64,000 nt of DNA, taken from Agromyces larvae. GTDB lineage: Bacteria > Actinomycetota > Actinomycetes > Actinomycetales > Microbacteriaceae. The DNA lies in NCBI RefSeq assembly GCF_022811705.1, contig NZ_CP094528.1, positions 3,534,001-3,598,000 of the forward strand, in the 5' to 3' direction. A model generated the notes under the pieces. That model was not told the DNA's origin. It saw only the letters and a list, made by a program, of their open reading frames with translations, and made no database searches. Position numbers and translations under genes: made by a program. Below are positions 27,436 through 35,723 of the stretch, one piece after another (position 1 is the stretch's first letter; every line of letters begins with the position of its first letter).

Positions 27436-29802
27436 CTATTCGACGCCGAGTTCGGTGCGCATCCGGCGGTAGCCCTGCTCGGCGCGGCGGGCGGCGATGA
27501 CGTCGCCGGCGCGGTGGTGCATCTCGACGAGCGTGCGCCACGACTCGTCCATCCAGGGGTCGATCTCGACCGACCGGCGCGCGATCGCGATCGCCGCCCG
27601 CCCGTCGCCGAGCCGGGCGTGCAGGTGCGCGAGCGAGGTGGCCGCTTCGGCAGCTCGGAGGCGGTACCGCTCGCGCGCGCCGAGCGCCCATTCGGCCGGT
27701 CCGTCCTCGGGAAGCACCTCGCCGCGGTACAGGTCGAGGGCGCCGATCAGCCCGTCGCGCGCGGCAGCGAGGTCGCCGCGTCGCTTCGCGTCGGCAGCGC
27801 GCGTGAGGTGGTCGTCGAAGCTCGAGAGGTCGCACGCCTCGCGGTCGATGAGGCCGAGCCGGTACGCCTCGCCCTCGCGTTCGACGACGCCGGCCGGCGC
27901 GCCCGGATCACCCGACAGGAGCCGGCGCAGGCTCGAAACGCTCACGTGCAGCGCATGCAGCGCTGACTCGCGCCCGAGATCGGCCCAGAGCAGATCGGCG
28001 ATGAGCTCGCGGTGCACGGGAGTGCCGGCGTTCAGGGCGAGCATCCGCAGCACGGTGCGCGCCTGCGGGCGCACCGAGTGCAGGTCGGCGTCGGCTCCGT
28101 CGATCCGCAACCGGAACCCGCCGAAGCAGCTCACGGTGACGCGGTGCAGGGGAGGATGCTCCATGTCGTGGGTGCGATCGCGCACGTGCACGAGCCCGGT
28201 GCCGACCGGCCGAGCGCTCACGCGCTCGGGCCGTGCGGACGCCGGCAGGCCGGAGGGCAGCGGCAGCCGCGGCAGGCCGGTCTCGAGGGCGATGCGACGA
28301 GCGGATGCCACGTGCCCGGCCGATCCCGCAGCCCCCGAGAGCGCGAGCGCCGCCTCGAGGAACGCCCGCGGCCCCGAGATGCCGGCCTCGATCGCCGCCG
28401 ATTCGGCCGAGTGCATCAGGCGATCGAGGCCGTCGTCGCCGTTGGCCGCGCCGACCATCGCCGAGGCGGCGCGTGCCCATGCGGCGAGTTCCCGCTGCAT
28501 CGACCGCTCGCACTGTTCGGCGAAGGCGAGCGTCTGCCCGACCTCGGCGCGGCCCGCGCGCAGCGCGGACAGCACGGCCAACCCTTCGACGATCGCTGCG
28601 CCGGTCGCGTCGCCGTGCTGTTCGAACCGGTCGATCACGTCGCGCGTCGCCGTCCGCCGTTGCCCGTCGGGACCGCACAGCGCCGCGATCGCGCCGCGCG
28701 CGAGTCGCGCGAGCCCGCCCAGCCCGTCGGCCAGGGCGTCCCGTTCGAGCACGCAGCACGCGTCGAGCAGGTCCTCGCGGCGAGCGAGCGGTGCGCGGAT
28801 GACGAGCAGCGCGAGCCGCGCGGTGAGGCGTTCGCGAGCGGCGAGGCTCGAGCGCACCGCGCGTCGCAGCGACGGCACCGCGCCGACGACGTCGCCGCGA
28901 CGCAGGCGACGCAGTGCGGCGGCCAGCGGCGCATCGCGATGCCCGATCGGCGCCGCCGCGGTCGGCTCCCTTGCGTTCGACTCGGCCACGGCCCGCCCGT
29001 CGGCCTCCGCCTGCTCCGCCGCGGCCGCGATCGGCGGCATCGTGCGCACCACCTGGGGCGGCGCGGCGTACACCCACCGGCCCGGACGAGTCCGCGATTC
29101 GGGGACCGTTGCGAGCAGGTCGGCGAGGTCGTGCCAGCAGCCGCCGGCGGCGAGTGCGCACGCCGCGTCGTCGGCCGCGCCCTCGGCGAGCAGGCGTCGG
29201 CCCGCCGCGCGCGCGATCTCCTCGCGCTCGGGGACGCCCATCCGGCGCAGGAGGTGGCGGCGCAGCATGGGCGCGAGCGTGCGCCGGCCGTCGGTCGTCT
29301 GCCGGTGCGGCACCGCGCCGGCTTCGAGTGCCGAGGCGAGGCTCGAGGCATCCGGTCGGCCCGCGAGCGCGGTCGCGAGGCCGGTGTCGACCGCCGGAAG
29401 CGCGGCGCACCGGCCGAGTGCGCGGACGGTGCCGTCGTCGAGTTCGCCGAGCATCGCCTCGAACCACGGCGCGGCGACATCGCCTGCGAGGGCGTCCGGC
29501 AGTTCGGCGTCGAGCGACTCGTCGTCGGCCGCGTCGATCGACGTGGCGACCACGTGCACGAGGTCGGGCCAACCGGCGGTCTCCTCGGCGACGAGGGACG
29601 CCGACTCGAGGTCGATGCGCCGGCCACGCAGCATCCGGAACTCCGCCGCCACCTCGGTGAGGCGCAGCGGTCGGGGAGTCGGCGAAGCATCCGGTTCGGT
29701 TGCGGATGCCGCGTCCGCTCGCCGCACGTCGCTTTCCGGCGCACTCGACGCCCCCACGGACGTCGATGGCCCGGCATGCACGACAACAGTTGCGGCGCTC
29801 AC
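27436..29802 (-). CDS. SARP/BTAD-family transcriptional regulator next to the eCIS
   Basis: 788 aa from a GTG. The N-terminal two-thirds is an alpha-helical, Ala/Arg-rich region like the MalT/LuxR-large-regulator middle and TPR part, but the P-loop ATPase is absent. Near residue 555 an OmpR-type winged helix starts (VTVSCFGGFRLRIDGAD, RTVLRMLALNAGTPVHRELI), followed by a BTAD domain (SSFDDHLTRAADAKRRGDL, ending AEQGYRRMRTELGVE). Regulators of this type commonly flank actinobacterial eCIS clusters. It converges with the operon and could sense cell state; the effector ligand is unknown. Confidence 0.82.
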   Translation of the reverse strand: MSAATVVVHAGPSTSVGASSAPESDVRRADAASATEPDASPTPRPLRLTEVAAEFRMLRGRRIDLESASLVAEETAGWPDLVHVVATSIDAADDESLDAELPDALAGDVAAPWFEAMLGELDDGTVRALGRCAALPAVDTGLATALAGRPDASSLASALEAGAVPHRQTTDGRRTLAPMLRRHLLRRMGVPEREEIARAAGRRLLAEGAADDAACALAAGGCWHDLADLLATVPESRTRPGRWVYAAPPQVVRTMPPIAAAAEQAEADGRAVAESNAREPTAAAPIGHRDAPLAAALRRLRRGDVVGAVPSLRRAVRSSLAARERLTARLALLVIRAPLARREDLLDACCVLERDALADGLGGLARLARGAIAALCGPDGQRRTATRDVIDRFEQHGDATGAAIVEGLAVLSALRAGRAEVGQTLAFAEQCERSMQRELAAWARAASAMVGAANGDDGLDRLMHSAESAAIEAGISGPRAFLEAALALSGAAGSAGHVASARRIALETGLPRLPLPSGLPASARPERVSARPVGTGLVHVRDRTHDMEHPPLHRVTVSCFGGFRLRIDGADADLHSVRPQARTVLRMLALNAGTPVHRELIADLLWADLGRESALHALHVSVSSLRRLLSGDPGAPAGVVEREGEAYRLGLIDREACDLSSFDDHLTRAADAKRRGDLAAARDGLIGALDLYRGEVLPEDGPAEWALGARERYRLRAAEAATSLAHLHARLGDGRAAIAIARRSVEIDPWMDESWRTLVEMHHRAGDVIAARRAEQGYRRMRTELGVE

Positions 29803-30023
29803 GCGTCATCCCCCAATGACCGCGCGAATGGACTGGAACGCGGGCCACGTTACGCCGCGAATCGGCCCCCCACCCGAGGGATCCCCCGGATTGGGGGTGC
29901 GGTGCCAGCACTGAGATGCGCCCGGTGCGGCGACCTGCCGGACGCCCTCGTCACGTGCATTGCTCGATTCGGAACACGCGCGCGGAGGTGTTATTCTCGT
30001 ACGGTTGCCGTCAGCGGCAGCGC

Positions 30024-30095
30024 GCCCCGATAGCTCAGTGGCAGAGCACTTCCATGGTAAGGAAGGGGTCGTCAGTTCAATCCTGACTCGGGGCT
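30024..30095 (+). tRNA. tRNA-Thr (GGT)
   Basis: 72-nt cloverleaf. Acceptor gccccga pairs with tcggggc, the D arm is gctc...gagc, and the anticodon stem cttcc/ggaag encloses loop atggtaa (anticodon GGT). The T arm is gtcag-ttcaatc-ctgac, discriminator T. CCA is not encoded. Confidence 0.95.
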
Positions 30096-30143
30096 CTGGT
30101 TCTCGTACGACTCGGTCTCACGATCGGCTGGCGAGGGTCACGC

Positions 30144-30217
30144 GGCGGGGTAGCTCAGGTGGTTAGAGCACACGGCTCATAATCGTGGTGTCGCGGGTTC
30201 GAGTCCCGCCCTCGCTA
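30144..30217 (+). tRNA. tRNA-Met (CAT)
   Basis: 74-nt cloverleaf. Acceptor ggcgggg pairs with cctcgct (two G-U pairs). The anticodon stem cacgg/tcgtg holds loop ctcataa (anticodon CAT) and the T arm is gcggg-ttcgagt-cccgc. The 3' half from the anticodon loop onward is repeated at 60941-60978, marking it as the integration target. The element's arrival left the tRNA sequence intact. Confidence 0.95.
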
Positions 30218-30218
30218 C
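30181..30218 (+). repeat. attL (38-bp core, tRNA-Met 3' end)
   Basis: Identical over 38 bases to 60941-60978. It starts aatcgtggtgtcgcgggttc and continues to the tRNA end plus one base. It is typical of tyrosine-recombinase integration into a tRNA gene. Confidence 0.92.
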
Positions 30219-30389
30219 CGCAGAATCTCGGTTGACCAGGGTTTCTTGTCCTCTTGAAAGGGCGGGAACTCGATGAGTTCAACGTTTATTCAACGCTTAT
30301 TCGTGCGTGGCCCTGTTTCGAGGCCTCTCGGTAGGCAGGTGCTCGGGTCGGTTCCGTTCCTCTGGGATGACCTGGGACACCTCAGTGTC

Positions 30390-30626
30390 ATGGACACGGA
30401 ACGCCTCGCCGGGCTCGGCCTCGAGCCCGTGCTCACGACCCGCGAGCTCGCCGAGTACCTCGGCGTGCACGTGCAGGCGATCTACGACCTGCGCGCCGCC
30501 GGTAGGGGCCCCGCCGGTATCCATGTCGGCCGGGAGATCCGGTACCGGGTGTCCGACATCCTCCGTTGGCTGGAGCGGCTTCACGAACCCGAGCTGAGTC
30601 TGGCCGTCGTCGGCGGTGACCGCTGA
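30390..30626 (+). CDS. Excisionase/AlpA-type helix-turn-helix protein
   Basis: 78 aa from the ATG at 30390. The MerR/excisionase HTH is LTTRELAEYLGVHVQAIYDL, with wing region GIHVGREIRYRVSDILRWLE. A longer start at 30273 is open but adds 39 residues uncharacteristic of the family. It directs excision or transcription of integrated elements. Its stop overlaps the integrase start (TGATG), so the pair was translated together. Confidence 0.8.
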   Translation: MDTERLAGLGLEPVLTTRELAEYLGVHVQAIYDLRAAGRGPAGIHVGREIRYRVSDILRWLERLHEPELSLAVVGGDR

Positions 30627-31110
30627 TGGCGGGGCGGCCACGCCTGCCGATCGGAACGTTCGGAGAGATCAAGACGAAGGAAGTCGCGCCCGGCCGGTTC
30701 CGTGCGTGGAGCCGATTCCGCGACTGGGACGGCCAGACACGTCGGGTCACCGCGACGGGTTCGAGCGCTCACGCCGCCCGGACGGCGCTGAAGGTCGATC
30801 TCGCGGCGCGCATGCGGGGTGGGCTACTCCGGCGCGTTGACGGCTGACTCGTCGTTCAGCGAACTTGCGGGAGCATGGCTCGAGGATCTCAGGCTCGATG
30901 TCGATCGATCGGACGGCACGAAGGAGGTCTACGAGCGGGAGCTGCGCAGTCTCGTGCTGCCGGTCTTCGAGAACTTCACCGTCCGTGAGGTGACCGTTGG
31001 CCGGGTCGAGCGATACCTGAAGCTGCAACGGGCCAAGTCATACGCACGGGCGAAGCACTCGCGCACCATCCTCAGCCTGGTCATGGCGTTCGCGGTGCGG
31101 CAGGAGATCG
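30626..31110 (+). pseudogene. Tyrosine integrase, frameshifted and missing the catalytic domain
   Basis: The first part (30626 on, MAGRPRLPIGTFGEIKTKEV, then the AP2-like arm-binding domain SRFRDWDGQTRRVTATG) runs out of frame near 30820-30845. The core-binding domain continues in another frame (LTADSSFSELAGAWLEDLRL ... SYARAKHSRTILSLVMAFAV). After AVRQEIVVP the sequence joins relaxase sequence directly, so the whole catalytic domain with its Arg/His/Tyr residues is deleted. It cannot support recombination. Confidence 0.82.
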
Positions 31111-33701
31111 TCGTGCCACATCGATGTCGAGACCGACCGCCTGAACGGTGCGTACACGGGCGCACACGGGCGGCGTCCCGGCCGAGTCACCATCATGAAG
31201 TTGCGCGCGCAAGCGACGCTCTCGACCCGGCCGGCAAAGGAGGTGCGCTCGCTCGCTCACCTCACCGCGGAGTGGCGGACGCGAGCCACGCGCGTGCTCG
31301 GTACGGATGCCTCGGGCAGGGTGCGTGCCGCAACGTCTCGCAGCGCATCGCCCGTGTTGCATGCGGAGGACCTCCCGCTCGAGGAGATCGACCGGCTGGG
31401 CGAGCGGGTGATGCACGCTGTGAATGAGAAGCGTGCAACCTGGCGGCACTGGAACCTCGCCGCCGAGGCATCCCGTCAGACCATGCACCTGCGATTCGCG
31501 TCGGCTGAGGACCGTGAGGCGGTCGTCGGCCTCGTCGTCGACGCGGCCGAGCGTGCGTCACTCCAGATCACGCCACCCGAACTCGCCTCCATCCCGATCC
31601 CGTTCCGCTGAGTGGACGGCACGTCGGTGTTCCGTCCGAAGTACTCGGCCGTGTTCACGTCGACCGAACTCCTTGACGCCGAAACCCGCCTCCTCACCCG
31701 TGGAGCAGACCGGAGCGGTCCGCGCGTCCCGGCGGTCGCACTCGACGGGCCAGCCCGAGGGCGCCGCGGCCCGGTCACGAGCGCACTCGCCGACGGGCAG
31801 CGGACTGCGCTCGCCGGCATTCTCGAGTCAGGCCGAGTCCTCGACGTGCTCATCGGCCCGGCGGGCACGGGCAAGACCACCGCGATGAACGCCCTCCGCC
31901 TGGCCTGGGAAACCTCCCACGGCCTGAGCTCAGTCGTCGGCCTCGCACCCTCCGCTGCTGCCGCCCGGGTGCTCGCCGATGACCTCGGCATCGCTACCGA
32001 GAACCTCGCGAAGTGGTGGAAGAACCACCTCGTTCACGGCGACACCTTCCGCACTGGCCAGCTCGTGATCATCGACGAGGCATCCCTGGCAAGCACCCGG
32101 TTACTCGATCGCGTGACCGCGCTCGCCGCCGAAGCCGGCGCGAGAGTCGTGCTCGTGGGCGACCACGCACAGCTCCAGTCGGTCGACGCGGGCGGTGGTT
32201 TCGCGCTGCTGGTTCGCGATCGAGCGGATGCTGCGGAGCTCGTCGACGTGCACCGCTTCACGCATGACTGGGAGAAGTCGGCCTCGCTCGACCTGCGTCG
32301 GGGCGCGCTGGAGGCGATCGACACCTACGTCGCGCACGGCAGGATCGAGGGCGGGACCACCGATGCGATGGCGGACGCCGCATATCTGGCATGGCGCGCG
32401 GACGCGCTCGCAGGGCGTGCCACGGTACTGATCAGCGACTCGAACGAGGCCGTTACCGCGCTGAACTTGCGCGCTCGCACCGACCTGATTCTCGAGGGTC
32501 GCGTCGATGCGGGCCGAGAGGTCGAGCTCCATGACGGCTCACGCGCCGCGGTCGGCGACGCCATCCTCACGCGTCGCAACGAGCGCACACTGCGGACCGC
32601 GCACGGGTGGGTGCGCAACGGCGATCGCTGGCGCGTCCATGGGGTGCACCGCAATGGTGCGCTCGAGGTCCGCCGCGCCGACCACAGACGGGGGAGGAGC
32701 GTCCTGCTCCCGCCCGAGTACGTCCAACAGCACGTCGAACTCGGGTACGCCGTGACCTCGCATCGCGCGCAAGGGATCACGACCGACACTGCTCACGTCG
32801 TGGTCGCACCGGGCATGACTCGTGAGAACCTCTACGTCGCGATGACCCGCGGTGGGGACTCGAATGCCGCGTACGTCGCGGTCGACCGGCCCGACCCCTC
32901 GCACGTCGGGCCGAAGCCGGGCGATGTCGAGACCGATGCGCAGAGCATCCTGTTCGGAGTCCTGCAGCACGTCGGCGCCGAGCTGTCGGCGCACGAGATG
33001 ATCGCCGCCGAGCAGGACGCCTCGGGGTCGATCGCGCAACTCGCCGCAGAGTACGAAACCATCGCCGCAGCCGCACAACACGATCGATGGGTCGCCGCCG
33101 TGCACGCATGCGGTCTCCCGCCGGCGCAAGCCGACGACGCCGTCGCGTCAGACGCCTTCGGTCCTCTGACCGCTGAACTTCGGCGAGCCGAGGCGCATCA
33201 CTTCGATGTCGAGGGACTCCTCGGCCGGGTGGCGGCGCAGCGAGGATTCGAGGATGCACACGATGTCGCGGCGGTACTGCGCGCGAGGGTCACGTCGACA
33301 GTGGTGCGGGGGAGTGCAGCCGGTCGCGCGCGCTCGGCGCCGCGTCTCATCGCCGGATTGCTGCCCGAGGCGAGCGGATCGATGGACGCGGCGAGCCGGC
33401 GAGCCCTCGCCGAGCGCGCCCAACTGATGGAATCGCGAGCGGCAGCCGTTCTTGACCGAGCGCTCGCGGCAGAAGAGATCTGGACCGCCGAGCTTGGCCG
33501 CCCGCGCAGCATGACGTCGCGGTGCACGGACCGTGACGGCCTACCGCGACCGGTACGGCATCTCGGGCGAGCGCGCCTTGGGCGGGTTGCCGCAGAGCAC
33601 CGCGCAACAGTTGGACGCCAGCCGAGCACGAGCTGCGCTTGAGGCGGCGAGACGACTGGCTGAATATGACCACGCCCCCGAGCCATCGAGGCCGATCGTC
33701 C
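31111..33701 (+). pseudogene. MobF/TraA-type conjugative relaxase-helicase, broken remnant
   Basis: The remnant starts mid-protein at the integrase deletion junction. Relaxase-type sequence (LNGAYTGAHGRRPGRVTIMK, LAHLTAEWRTRATRVLG) runs to an in-frame TGA at 31609-31611, right before VDGTSVFRPKYSAVFTS, so it is a nonsense mutation in a continuous frame. The helicase part is intact: Walker A LIGPAGTGKTTAMN (about 31852-31890), VIIDEAS, and the UvrD-like motif GYAVTSHRAQGITTDTAH. A frameshift near 33515-33545 moves the C-terminus (AYRDRYGISGERALGG...) to another frame, and IS256 copy A then cuts it at 33702. The N-terminal nicking domain is lost. The 31612-33642 frame might still yield a helicase-like protein. 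Confidence 0.8.
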
Positions 33702-35110
33702 GGTGGCGTCCCCGGGTGTGGTGGGGTTTCCGGCAGGGCTCGCGGCGTCGTAGACGCTGGTGAGCCATCGTGCGATGGTCAGTGAGTACCGATCAAAGTC
33801 ACTCACAGGAAGACACAAACGCACGATGGCTCTAGACCAGTCTGCCCTCCTCGAGCTCCTCGGGGAACTGCAGTCCACCGATGTCAGCGACCGGATCCGG
33901 CTCGCGACGCAGAAGCTCTACCAGGAGCTGATCGACGCGGAAGCGACTGCGTTCATCGGCGCCGCGTCCTACGAGCGCTCGGAGGGGCGTGTCGCGGTCC
34001 GTAACGGGTCGCGTCCGCGGACGCTGACCACCACGGCCGGGGATCTGGATCTGCGGATCCCGAAGCTGCGACAGGGGTCGTTCTTCCCGTCGCTGCTGGA
34101 GCGGCGCCGCCGGGTCGATCAGGCGCTGTTCGCGGTCGTGATGGAGGCTTACGTCCACGGTGTCTCGACCCGGAAGGTCGACGACCTCGTCAAGGCGCTC
34201 GGCGCCGATTCGGGGATCTCCAAGTCCGAGGTGTCTCGCATCTGCCAGGACCTCGACGAGGACGTCGCCGCGTTCCGCGAACGGCCGCTGGACGCCCAGG
34301 ACTACCCGTATGTGTTCGTCGATGCGACCTACTGCAAGGCCCGTGTCGGTCGTCAGGTTGTCTCGCAGGCGATCGTCGTGGCGATCGGCGTCGCCGCAGA
34401 CGGCACCCGGCAAGTCCTCGGCTTCGACGTCGGCGATACGGAGTCCGAGCCGTTCTGGACGGCGTTCTTCCGGTCGTTGAAGGCCCGCGGTCTCGGCGGA
34501 GTGCGCCTGGTGATCTCCGACGCCCACTCCGGGCTGATCAAAGCCATCCAGGTCGCGTTCCAAGGCGTCTCGTGGCAGCGCTGCCGGGTTCACTTCATGC
34601 GCAACGTCCTGGCGAAGGTCCCCAAGGTCGCCGGCCCGATGGTCGCCTCCATCATCCGCACCGTGTTCGTCCCGCGCGGCAAGGCCAGCCTCGTCAAAGC
34701 ACAGTTCGGGGAGGTCGTTCGCATGCTCGAACGCTCCCATCCGGCCATCGCCGAGATGCTCGAGGATGCCCGCGATGAGCTCCTCGCGTTCACCGGGTTC
34801 CCGGCCGCGCACTGGCAGCAGATCTGGTCCACGAACCCGTTGGAACGGCTGAACAAGGAGATCAAGCGCCGCACCGACGTCGTCGGCACCTTCCCCAACC
34901 CTGCCGCGCTGCTGCGCCTCGCCGGGCACGTCCTGATCGAGCAGCACGACGAATGGGACAGCGCCGACCGCCGCTACTTCAGCGACGCCTCCATGGCCCT
35001 GCTGAACACCACCGGAGAGGAGGACAGCATCCCCGAACTCATCGCGGCATAATCAGAAGCAGCTGACCTCGCCGGTGTTGAGAAACTCCACCACTCAGAG
35101 GGACGCCACC
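33702..35110 (+). mobile_element. IS256-family element, copy A
   Basis: 1409 bp with terminal inverted repeats starting ggtggcgtccc. It is flanked by an 8-bp target duplication gatcgtcc (33694-33701 and 35111-35118). Orientation plus. Inserted in the relaxase C-terminus. Confidence 0.95.
33826..35052 (+). CDS. IS256-family (mutator type) transposase, copy A
   Basis: 408 aa DDE transposase starting MALDQSALLELLGELQ; I prefer this ATG because AGGA precedes it, and the 22 extra residues from 33760 look like leader. Catalytic context is visible: YVFVDATYCKARVG (first Asp), LVISDAHSGLIKAIQ (second Asp) and STNPLERLNKEIKRRT (Glu). This copy alone has Ala-Ala-Asp (VAADGTR) where the other three have Val-Ala-Ser-Asp. 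Confidence 0.95.
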   Translation: MALDQSALLELLGELQSTDVSDRIRLATQKLYQELIDAEATAFIGAASYERSEGRVAVRNGSRPRTLTTTAGDLDLRIPKLRQGSFFPSLLERRRRVDQALFAVVMEAYVHGVSTRKVDDLVKALGADSGISKSEVSRICQDLDEDVAAFRERPLDAQDYPYVFVDATYCKARVGRQVVSQAIVVAIGVAADGTRQVLGFDVGDTESEPFWTAFFRSLKARGLGGVRLVISDAHSGLIKAIQVAFQGVSWQRCRVHFMRNVLAKVPKVAGPMVASIIRTVFVPRGKASLVKAQFGEVVRMLERSHPAIAEMLEDARDELLAFTGFPAAHWQQIWSTNPLERLNKEIKRRTDVVGTFPNPAALLRLAGHVLIEQHDEWDSADRRYFSDASMALLNTTGEEDSIPELIAA

Positions 35111-35380
35111 GATCGTCCTCCCAGCCCTCCGGTTACTGAGAGGGCCGTAGTGCGACCCAGCTCCCGCCCAACCCTCAAGCAATCGCCATGTTGACGGCTG
35201 ACGACATTCCCGTGAGGATGACAGGCGCGCGAGCCGACTCGGCTTCGTGAGGACATCTCTGATACCTCCGGCACATGCGATCTACGAAGACTGACCCGTA
35301 CCGTCGCAACGTGGATACCTCTGTGGATTTGTTCGATTGGTGGGTCCTCGCGTCTCCGCCTAGGCGAGTGCGGTAATCGC

Positions 35381-35719
35381 GTGCGCAGGAGAAGAGGGGA
35401 ACTCACTCGGCTCGAGATCGACGTGCTTGCTGCGATCGCGGCGACGGAACAGGAGGGCTGGCCAGCGTACGGCTACCAACTTGCGAAGCGTATCGCGGGC
35501 GATTCTGCCGTCGCCGCCTTGACTGGCAGCATCTACAAGTCGCTCGCGAGACATGAAGCTGCGGGTTACGTGTCGTCGAGATGGGAGAGCCTCCCTGGAT
35601 CCATGCCCGACAGTCGACCGCGGCGGCGCGTGTACTCACTGACAGAAAATGGCAAATGCTTGTTGGAACAATCGGACGAGCAGTCCATTTCAGGTAGGGC
35701 GCCTTCATCGAGTAATTGA
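35381..35719 (+). CDS. PadR-family transcriptional regulator
   Basis: 112 aa from a GTG. The winged-helix PadR pattern is visible: LEIDVLAAIAATEQEGWPAY, GYQLAKRIAG, SIYKSLARHEAAGYVSSRWE, RRRVYSLTENG. Usually a repressor of membrane or efflux genes. It ends four bases before the convergent PBP gene stop. It is a paralogue of the PadR gene at 42691-43080. No target operator was identified. Confidence 0.82.
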   Translation: MRRRRGELTRLEIDVLAAIAATEQEGWPAYGYQLAKRIAGDSAVAALTGSIYKSLARHEAAGYVSSRWESLPGSMPDSRPRRRVYSLTENGKCLLEQSDEQSISGRAPSSSN

Positions 35720-35723
35720 TGCT

